Shown here: one piece after another, positions 27,084-32,900 of the stretch | Layout: the number at the start of each line of letters is the position of its first letter | How positions within the stretch are numbered: position 1 is the stretch's first letter | Assembly: GCA_903970495.1 (NCBI GenBank) | Contig: CAJCIY010000291.1 | Location: 1 to 32,900, forward strand | Source of the DNA: Candidatus Melainabacteria bacterium | Lineage (GTDB): Bacteria > Actinomycetota > Actinomycetes > Mycobacteriales > CAJCIY01 | Reading direction: 5' to 3' | DNA: 32,900 nucleotides | Notes under the pieces: model-generated | The model's input: the letters and a program-made list of their open reading frames with translations, nothing else | Databases searched by the model: none | Told to the model about the DNA's origin: nothing | Program-made: the position numbers and the translations under genes

Positions 27084-27836
27084 ATGTCGACGCTCGAGAT
27101 CAAGGACCTGCAGGTCGCCGTGGAGGACAAGGAGATCCTCCGCGGCATCAGCCTCACGGTGAAGGCCGGCGAGACCCACGCGATCATGGGTCCGAACGGC
27201 TCCGGCAAGTCGACGCTGGCCTACGCCGTCGCCGGCCACCCGAAGTACACCGTCACCGGCGGTTCCGTGACGCTCGACGGTGAGGACGTGCTGTCGATGT
27301 CCGTCGACGAGCGCGCCCGCGCGGGCGTGTTCCTGGCGATGCAGTACCCGGTCGAGGTGCCCGGGGTCTCCGTCGCCAACTTCCTGCGCAGCGCCGCGAC
27401 GCAGATCCGAGGCGAGGCGCCGAAGCTGCTGCCCTGGAACCGCGAGCTGAAGGCCGCGATGGCCGAGCTGCAGATGGACCCGGCGTTCTCGGGGCGCTCG
27501 GTCAACGAGGGCTTCTCCGGCGGCGAGAAGAAGCGGCACGAGATCCTGCAGCTGGAGCTGCTCAAGCCGAAGATCGCGATCCTCGACGAGACCGACTCCG
27601 GCCTCGACGTCGACGCCCTGAAGGTCGTCTCCGAGGGCGTCAACCGGGTGCGCGCCGGCGGCGAGACCGGCACGCTGCTGATCACGCACTACACCCGGAT
27701 CCTGCGCTACATCGAGCCCGACTTCGTCCACGTCCTCGTCGACGGCAAGGTCGTCGAGGAGGGTGGCCCGGAGCTCGCGCAGGTCCTGGAGGACGGCGGG
27801 TACGAGCGCTTCCGTCCGGCAGCGGCGACGTCATGA
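27084..27836 (+). CDS. sufC: SufC, Fe-S cluster assembly ATPase
   Basis: 250 aa. It is the ABC-type ATPase that binds SufB and SufD and drives conformational change of the scaffold; it is soluble and not a transporter. Walker A GPNGSGKS is at residues 36-43, the Q-loop lies in FLAMQYPVEVPGV, the signature is NEGFSGGEKKRHEILQ, Walker B is IAILDETDSGLDVDAL and the H-loop LLITHYTRIL. The SGGEKKR and ETDSGLD variants are characteristic of SufC. The ATG has GGAGGAG (27066-27072) upstream with about 11 nt spacing. It overlaps sufS by 4 nt. A longer in-frame reading upstream overlaps sufD and the Rieske gene and is not real. Confidence 0.98.
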   Translation: MSTLEIKDLQVAVEDKEILRGISLTVKAGETHAIMGPNGSGKSTLAYAVAGHPKYTVTGGSVTLDGEDVLSMSVDERARAGVFLAMQYPVEVPGVSVANFLRSAATQIRGEAPKLLPWNRELKAAMAELQMDPAFSGRSVNEGFSGGEKKRHEILQLELLKPKIAILDETDSGLDVDALKVVSEGVNRVRAGGETGTLLITHYTRILRYIEPDFVHVLVDGKVVEEGGPELAQVLEDGGYERFRPAAATS

Positions 27837-29119
27837 CCGCCGTGACCGACCTCAGCGGAGCTCACGCCGTCTACGACGTCGACCGGGTGCGCAAGGACTT
27901 CCCGATCCTCGGCCGCGAGATCCACGGCCGGCCGCTGGTCTACCTCGACTCCGCGAACTCGGCGCAGAAGCCGCAGGTCGTCATCGACGCCGAGGCCGAC
28001 CTCTACGCCCACCACTACGCCAACGTCGCCCGCGCCGTGCACACCCTCGGTTCGGAGGCGACCAACGCCTTCGAGGCGGCGCGCGACACGGTGGCCGCGT
28101 TCCTCAACGCGCCGAGCCGCGACGAGGTCGTCTTCACCAAGAACATCTCCGAGGCGCTGAACCTGCTGGCGTACTCGTTCTCGAACGCCTCGACCTTCCC
28201 CGGCGCGGAGCGGTTCCGGCTCGGCCCGGGCGACGAGATCGTCGTCACCGAGATGGAGCACCACTCGAACCTCGTGCCGTGGCAGCTGCTCGCGCAGCGG
28301 ACCGGGGCGACGTTCCGTTGGATCCCGCTCGACGACGAGGGCCGGCTCGTCTCCGCGGCTATCGACGAGGTCATCAACGAACGGACCAAGGTCGTCTCGT
28401 TCGTCTACCAGTCGAACGCGCTGGGCACGATCAACCCGGTCGCGCGGCTCGTCGCGCGGGCCCGCGAGGTGGGCGCGATCTCCATCGTCGACGCCGCGCA
28501 GGCCGCACCGCACCTGCCGCTCGACGTGCAGGAGATCGGCGCCGACTTCGTCGCCTTCACCGGCCACAAGCTCTACGGCCCCACCGGCGTCGGCGTCCTC
28601 TGGGGCCGCTACGACCTGCTCGCCGCGATGCCGCCCTTCCTCGGCGGCGGCGAGATGATCGAGACCGTCGACATGACCGGGACGACGTACGCGGCGCCGC
28701 CGCACCGCTTCGAGGCGGGGACGCCGGCCATCGCGCAGGTCGTCGCCCTCGCGACCGCGGTCGAGTGGGTGCAGGGCGTCGGGCTCGACGCGATCCACGC
28801 CCACGAGGTCGCGCTGCTCGAGCACGCGCTCGAGGTGCTGCCGACGGTCGAGGGGCTGCACATCGTCGGGCCGACGACGGCCGTCGACCGCGGCGCCACG
28901 ATCTCCTTCACCCTCGACGGCGTCCACCCGCACGACGTCGCCCAGCTGCTCGACGAGCGCGGCATCGCGGTGCGCGCCGGCCACCACTGCGCCCGCCCCG
29001 TCTGCGTCCGGTACGGCGTCGCGGCGACGACGCGGGCGTCGTTCGCCGCGTACACGACCCTGGGCGAGATCGACGCGCTGGTGGCGGGACTGCGAGAAGT
29101 CGGGGAGATGTTCCGGTGA
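27833..29119 (+). CDS. sufS: SufS, cysteine desulfurase
   Basis: 428 aa. A PLP-dependent class V aminotransferase-fold enzyme that takes sulfur from L-cysteine for cluster building and passes it to SufU. The PLP lysine is Lys246 in AFTGHKLYGPTGVGVLWG, and the persulfide-carrying cysteine is Cys386 in RAGHHCARPVC, the group II (SufS) signature. Other features are YLDSANSAQKPQ near the N-terminus (variant of YLDNAATTQKP), ITEMEHHSNLVPWQ-like VTEMEHHSNLVPW, and IVDAAQAAPHLPLDVQ. Both ends overlap neighbouring genes (sufC and sufU). Confidence 0.98.
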   Translation: MTAVTDLSGAHAVYDVDRVRKDFPILGREIHGRPLVYLDSANSAQKPQVVIDAEADLYAHHYANVARAVHTLGSEATNAFEAARDTVAAFLNAPSRDEVVFTKNISEALNLLAYSFSNASTFPGAERFRLGPGDEIVVTEMEHHSNLVPWQLLAQRTGATFRWIPLDDEGRLVSAAIDEVINERTKVVSFVYQSNALGTINPVARLVARAREVGAISIVDAAQAAPHLPLDVQEIGADFVAFTGHKLYGPTGVGVLWGRYDLLAAMPPFLGGGEMIETVDMTGTTYAAPPHRFEAGTPAIAQVVALATAVEWVQGVGLDAIHAHEVALLEHALEVLPTVEGLHIVGPTTAVDRGATISFTLDGVHPHDVAQLLDERGIAVRAGHHCARPVCVRYGVAATTRASFAAYTTLGEIDALVAGLREVGEMFR

Positions 29120-29583
29120 GCATGCCGTCGCCGCAGCTCGAGTCGATGTACCAGGAGGTCATCCTCGACCACTACAAGCACCCGCACCACAAGGGCCTGC
29201 AGGACGACTTCGACGCCGAGGTCCACCACGTCAACCCGACCTGCGGCGACGAGGTGACCCTGCGGGTGCGGGTGCGCGACGGCGCGGTCGCCGAGGTCTC
29301 CTACGACGGGCAGGGCTGCTCGATCAGCCAGGCCTCGACCTCGGTGATGACCGAGCTCGTGACGGGTCGGCAGGTCACCGACGCGCTCGGGCTGCAGGAG
29401 GAGTTCCTCGCGCTGATGCAGGGCCGCGGCCAGGTCGAGCCCGACGAGGAGTCGCTCGAGGACGCCGTCGTGTTCGCGGGTGTCGCGAAGTACCCGGCGC
29501 GCGTCAAGTGCGCGCTGCTGGGCTGGATGGCGTGGAAGGACGCGACCGCACGGGCGGTCGCCGGCGAAGGGAACCCGGTATGA
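29116..29583 (+). CDS. sufU: SufU, zinc-dependent sulfur acceptor of SufS
   Basis: 155 aa. SufU is a zinc protein that accepts the persulfide from SufS. Three cysteines are conserved: NPTCGDE (Cys43), GQGCSIS and RVKCALLGW; the Asp in CGDE is the fourth ligand in this family. The start chosen is the GTG at 29116, which overlaps the sufS stop (GTGA); a second in-frame ATG at 29122 is possible and would shorten the protein by two residues. The insert between the second and third cysteines is typical of SufU rather than IscU. It overlaps the next gene by 4 nt. Confidence 0.95.
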   Translation: MSMPSPQLESMYQEVILDHYKHPHHKGLQDDFDAEVHHVNPTCGDEVTLRVRVRDGAVAEVSYDGQGCSISQASTSVMTELVTGRQVTDALGLQEEFLALMQGRGQVEPDEESLEDAVVFAGVAKYPARVKCALLGWMAWKDATARAVAGEGNPV

Positions 29584-29909
29584 GCGTGGCCACCGAGGAC
29601 GACGTCACCGAGGCGATGCGCGACGTCGTCGACCCCGAGCTCGGCATCAACGTCGTCGACCTCGGACTGCTCTACGGCGTCACGCTCAACGACGACGGCA
29701 GCACCACCCTCGACATGACCCTGACGTCAGCGGCGTGCCCGCTGACCGACGTGATCGAGGACCAGACCCGCGGTGCGCTCATGGGCGGGCCCGGCGGCGG
29801 GCTGGTCAGCGAGGTCACCATCAACTGGGTCTGGATGCCGCCGTGGGGTCCGGACAAGATCACCGACGAGGGTCGCGAGCAGCTGCGGAGCCTCGGCTTC
29901 AACGTCTGA
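29580..29909 (+). CDS. sufT: SufT-like MIP18/DUF59 Fe-S maturation factor
   Basis: 109 aa. A MIP18-family protein that helps mature or transfer Fe-S clusters; in mycobacteria SufT is the last gene of the SUF operon. Conserved segments are DPELGINVVDLGLLYGV near the start, TLTSAACPLTDVIEDQ with the conserved cysteine, and VTINWVWMPPWGPDKIT before the C-terminus. The ATG at 29580 overlaps the sufU stop. The PaaD protein of phenylacetate degradation belongs to the same family, but the operon context supports SufT. It is followed after 13 nt by the cyanase gene. Confidence 0.95.
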   Translation: MSVATEDDVTEAMRDVVDPELGINVVDLGLLYGVTLNDDGSTTLDMTLTSAACPLTDVIEDQTRGALMGGPGGGLVSEVTINWVWMPPWGPDKITDEGREQLRSLGFNV

Positions 29910-29922
29910 GGAGGAGCGGCAC

Positions 29923-30369
29923 ATGTACGTCACCCGAGAGCAGGCCACGGCGACGTGTCTTGCCGCCATGGAGACCGGCCACGTCACCTTCGCCGCGCTC
30001 GGCGAGGCCGTCGGACGCCATCCCGTGTGGGCCGCCGCCGCCGTCCACGGCCAGGCGACGATGACGGCCGACGAGGCCATGAAGGCCGTGGCGCTGCTGC
30101 AGGTCGACGACGACGTGGCCGCGGCACTGCAGCGCATCCCGACCAAGGGGAGCGACCGTGACGTGCCGGTCGACCCGCTGCTCTACCGGTTCCACGAGAT
30201 CAACCAGGCGTTCGGCGCGGCCATGAAGTCGGTGATCCACGAGATGTTCGGCGACGGGATCATGAGCGCCGTCGACTTCGAGGTCGACATCCAGAAGATC
30301 GCGGACCCCAAGGGCGACCGGGTCCAGGTCACCTACAACGGGAAGTTCCTGCCGTACCGGAAGTTCTGA
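29923..30369 (+). CDS. cynS: Cyanate hydratase (cyanase)
   Basis: 148 aa, close to the usual 147-156. It catalyses cyanate + bicarbonate to carbamate + CO2, hence ammonia and CO2. The C-terminal catalytic domain is unmistakable: YRFHEINQAFG, EMFGDGIMSAVDFEVDI and GKFLPYRKF. The catalytic triad is present with exact spacing: Arg89, Glu92 and Ser115 (Arg96, Glu99 and Ser122 in E. coli). The N-terminal helical domain is more diverged. The ATG is served by GAGGAGGAG (29908-29916), which overlaps the sufT stop. With only 13 nt between the genes, it is probably co-transcribed with the SUF operon, which I do not recall as a standard arrangement. No cyanate transporter or carbonic anhydrase gene is adjacent. 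Confidence 0.95.
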   Translation: MYVTREQATATCLAAMETGHVTFAALGEAVGRHPVWAAAAVHGQATMTADEAMKAVALLQVDDDVAAALQRIPTKGSDRDVPVDPLLYRFHEINQAFGAAMKSVIHEMFGDGIMSAVDFEVDIQKIADPKGDRVQVTYNGKFLPYRKF

Positions 30370-30383
30370 CCCCGGCGGGCCCG

Positions 30384-30389
30384 TACCAT
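30384..30389 (+). promoter_or_regulatory. Candidate -10 box for the ABC-F gene (leaderless)
   Basis: TACCAT matches TANNNT and ends 9 nt before the ATG at 30399. There is no ribosome binding site in the 29-nt gap after the cyanase gene, so a leaderless transcript is likely, with this gene expressed apart from the SUF operon. Confidence 0.45.
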
Positions 30390-30398
30390 GGGAACCCC

Positions 30399-31991
<1,593 letters not shown>

Positions 31992-32013
31992 CCCCGGTGT
32001 GCCGCCGCCGGGG
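31992..32013 (+). terminator. Possible weak hairpin after the ABC-F gene
   Basis: ccccgg (31992-31997) can pair with ccgggg (32008-32013) around a 10-nt loop, immediately after the ABC-F stop. The stem is short and the region is GC-rich, so chance pairing is possible. Confidence 0.3.
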
Positions 32014-32062
32014 CGGTGGGAGATCATGAGCGGTACCCATCGTTCGAGCAGGAGGCGGCAGC

Positions 32063-32275
32063 GTGGCGCAGCTCAAGAAGGGCAGTCGGATCGTGGGGGC
32101 GGAGCGCGACAAGCTCGCGACCGACCTCAAGAAGAAGTACGAGAAGGGCGAGTCGATCCGGGCTCTCGCGGAGTCGACGGGCCGGTCGTACGGCTTCGTG
32201 CACCGGGTGCTCTCCGACTCCGGCGTGACCCTGCGCGGTCGGGGTGGCGCCACCCGCCGCCCCGCCAAGTCCTGA
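32063..32275 (+). CDS. Small helix-turn-helix protein
   Basis: 70 aa, basic. The sequence contains a helix-turn-helix of the form SIRALAESTGRSYGFVHRVLSDSG (about residues 31-54), with a basic N-terminus and a short Arg/Ala-rich tail. It resembles the conserved small HTH protein found next to the ABC-F gene in mycobacteria (Rv1473A region), annotated as a possible transcriptional regulator; no target is known. The GTG start has AGGAGG (32050-32055) with 7 nt spacing. It follows the ABC-F gene by 71 nt and precedes the crotonase gene by 17 nt. Confidence 0.88.
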   Translation: MAQLKKGSRIVGAERDKLATDLKKKYEKGESIRALAESTGRSYGFVHRVLSDSGVTLRGRGGATRRPAKS

Positions 32276-32292
32276 CGCCGCCGGCGCCCGCG

Positions 32293-32900
32293 GTGACCGC
32301 CGTCGACGTACCGGGGCTCGATCCGGATGCGCACCTGCTGGTCAGCCGCGAGGACGAGGTCGTCACGGTCACCCTCGACCGTCCCGAGGTCCACAACGCG
32401 CAGACCCCGGCCACCTGGTACGGCCTCGGGGCCGTCGGCCGTTGGCTGCCCGGTGACGTCCGGGCGGTCGTGCTGAAGGGCTCGGGCCGCTCGTTCTCCT
32501 CAGGCCTCGACCGGAAGGTGTTCGCGGCCAGCGAGCCGGCGAGCCTCGCGGACATCGCCACCTACCAGCTCGGCTTCACCTGGCTGCGGGACCCGTCGAT
32601 CCTGACGGTCGCCGCGGTGCAGGGCTACGCCCTCGGTGCCGGCTGCCAGCTCGCGCTCTCGTGCGACCTGCGGGTGCTCGCCGACGACGCTCAGCTCGCG
32701 CTGCCCGAGCCCTCGCTCGGTCTCGTACCGGACCTCACCGGGACCCACCCGCTCGTGCACGCCGTCGGCTACGCGCGGGCGCTGGAGATGTGCCTGACCG
32801 GCCGGCGGCTGGCGGCCGACGAGTGCCTGCGCATCGGCCTGGCCAACAGCGTCGTCGCCCGCGCCGAGCTCGACGAGGCCGTCGACGCGCTGGTGGCCGC
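32293..32900 (+). CDS. Enoyl-CoA hydratase/isomerase (crotonase) family protein, 3' end beyond window
   Basis: The first 202 codons are visible and the gene runs off the window end. Crotonase signatures are VTVTLDRPEVHNAQ, RSFSSGLD (first oxyanion-hole loop), GYALGAGCQLALSCDLRVLAD (second loop), ALPEPSLGLVPDLTGT and MCLTGRRLAADECLRIGLAN. Of the two glutamates used by true enoyl-CoA hydratases, the one in PEPSLG is present but the one in the GxGCE motif is glutamine here, as in many isomerases and other crotonases. Activity is therefore unclear. In M. tuberculosis a crotonase gene (echA12) also lies near the ABC-F gene. The GTG start at 32293 has no good ribosome binding site and is the least certain part. 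Confidence 0.85.
   Translation, partial: MTAVDVPGLDPDAHLLVSREDEVVTVTLDRPEVHNAQTPATWYGLGAVGRWLPGDVRAVVLKGSGRSFSSGLDRKVFAASEPASLADIATYQLGFTWLRDPSILTVAAVQGYALGAGCQLALSCDLRVLADDAQLALPEPSLGLVPDLTGTHPLVHAVGYARALEMCLTGRRLAADECLRIGLANSVVARAELDEAVDALVA

Overview
The window is about 33 kb of very GC-rich DNA with G/C-ending codons, many GTG starts and 4-nt ATGA/GTGA gene overlaps. It carries whiA, rbpA, opcA and a SufR-led SUF operon, which together point to an actinobacterium (class Actinomycetes). The order whiA / gap-pgk-tpiA / secG / pgl-opcA-zwf-tal-tkt / ctaB-ctaA / sufR-sufBDCSU-sufT / ABC-F / small HTH / crotonase is the conserved central-metabolism neighbourhood known from Streptomyces and Mycobacterium. 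The genus cannot be fixed from the sequence alone. There are no rRNA or tRNA genes, CRISPR arrays, insertion sequences or phage genes, and no gene-free stretch over 300 bases.

Layout. 1-536: 3' end of whiA, then a hairpin terminator. 680-3738: glycolytic operon gap-pgk-tpiA. 3884-10073: a five-gene oligopeptide/nickel-type ABC importer (lipoprotein, two ATPases, two permeases) lying between tpiA and secG, which are close neighbours in related genomes. 10101-10735: secG and rbpA. 10739-17306 (minus): the oxidative and non-oxidative pentose phosphate operon, transcribed tkt-tal-zwf-opcA-pgl. 17564-19415: convergent ctaB (heme O synthase) and ctaA (heme A synthase), overlapping by 11 bp at their 3' ends. 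19515-23375 (minus): an NlpC/P60-like secreted protein with a probable beta-propeller, then an ABC-2 exporter permease, its ATPase and an AAC(3)-family acetyltransferase; the last three overlap by 4 nt each. 23437-30369 (plus): sufR-sufB-sufD-Rieske ferredoxin-sufC-sufS-sufU-sufT, closely followed by a cyanase gene. 30399-32900: ABC-F ATPase, a 70-aa HTH protein and a crotonase-fold enzyme cut by the window end.

How it works together. gap-pgk-tpiA and the pentose phosphate operon supply ATP, NADH, NADPH and precursors. CtaA and CtaB supply heme A for cytochrome c oxidase. The SUF operon builds Fe-S clusters under SufR, whose probable operator overlaps its own start codon. RbpA and SecG are general transcription and secretion factors. 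The accessory parts are the peptide importer, the acetyltransferase-exporter cassette, the secreted NlpC/P60-like protein and the cyanase.

Regulatory reading. Several genes (secG, ctaB, sufR, the ABC-F gene and a 12-codon ORF in front of ctaA) have a -10-like hexamer only 6-9 nt before the start codon and mostly no ribosome binding site, which predicts leaderless mRNAs. Most of the window is housekeeping. The observations most worth checking are the SufR operator/start overlap, the short leaderless ORF coupled to ctaA, the cyanase at the end of the SUF operon, the acetyltransferase-exporter cassette and the importer insertion.
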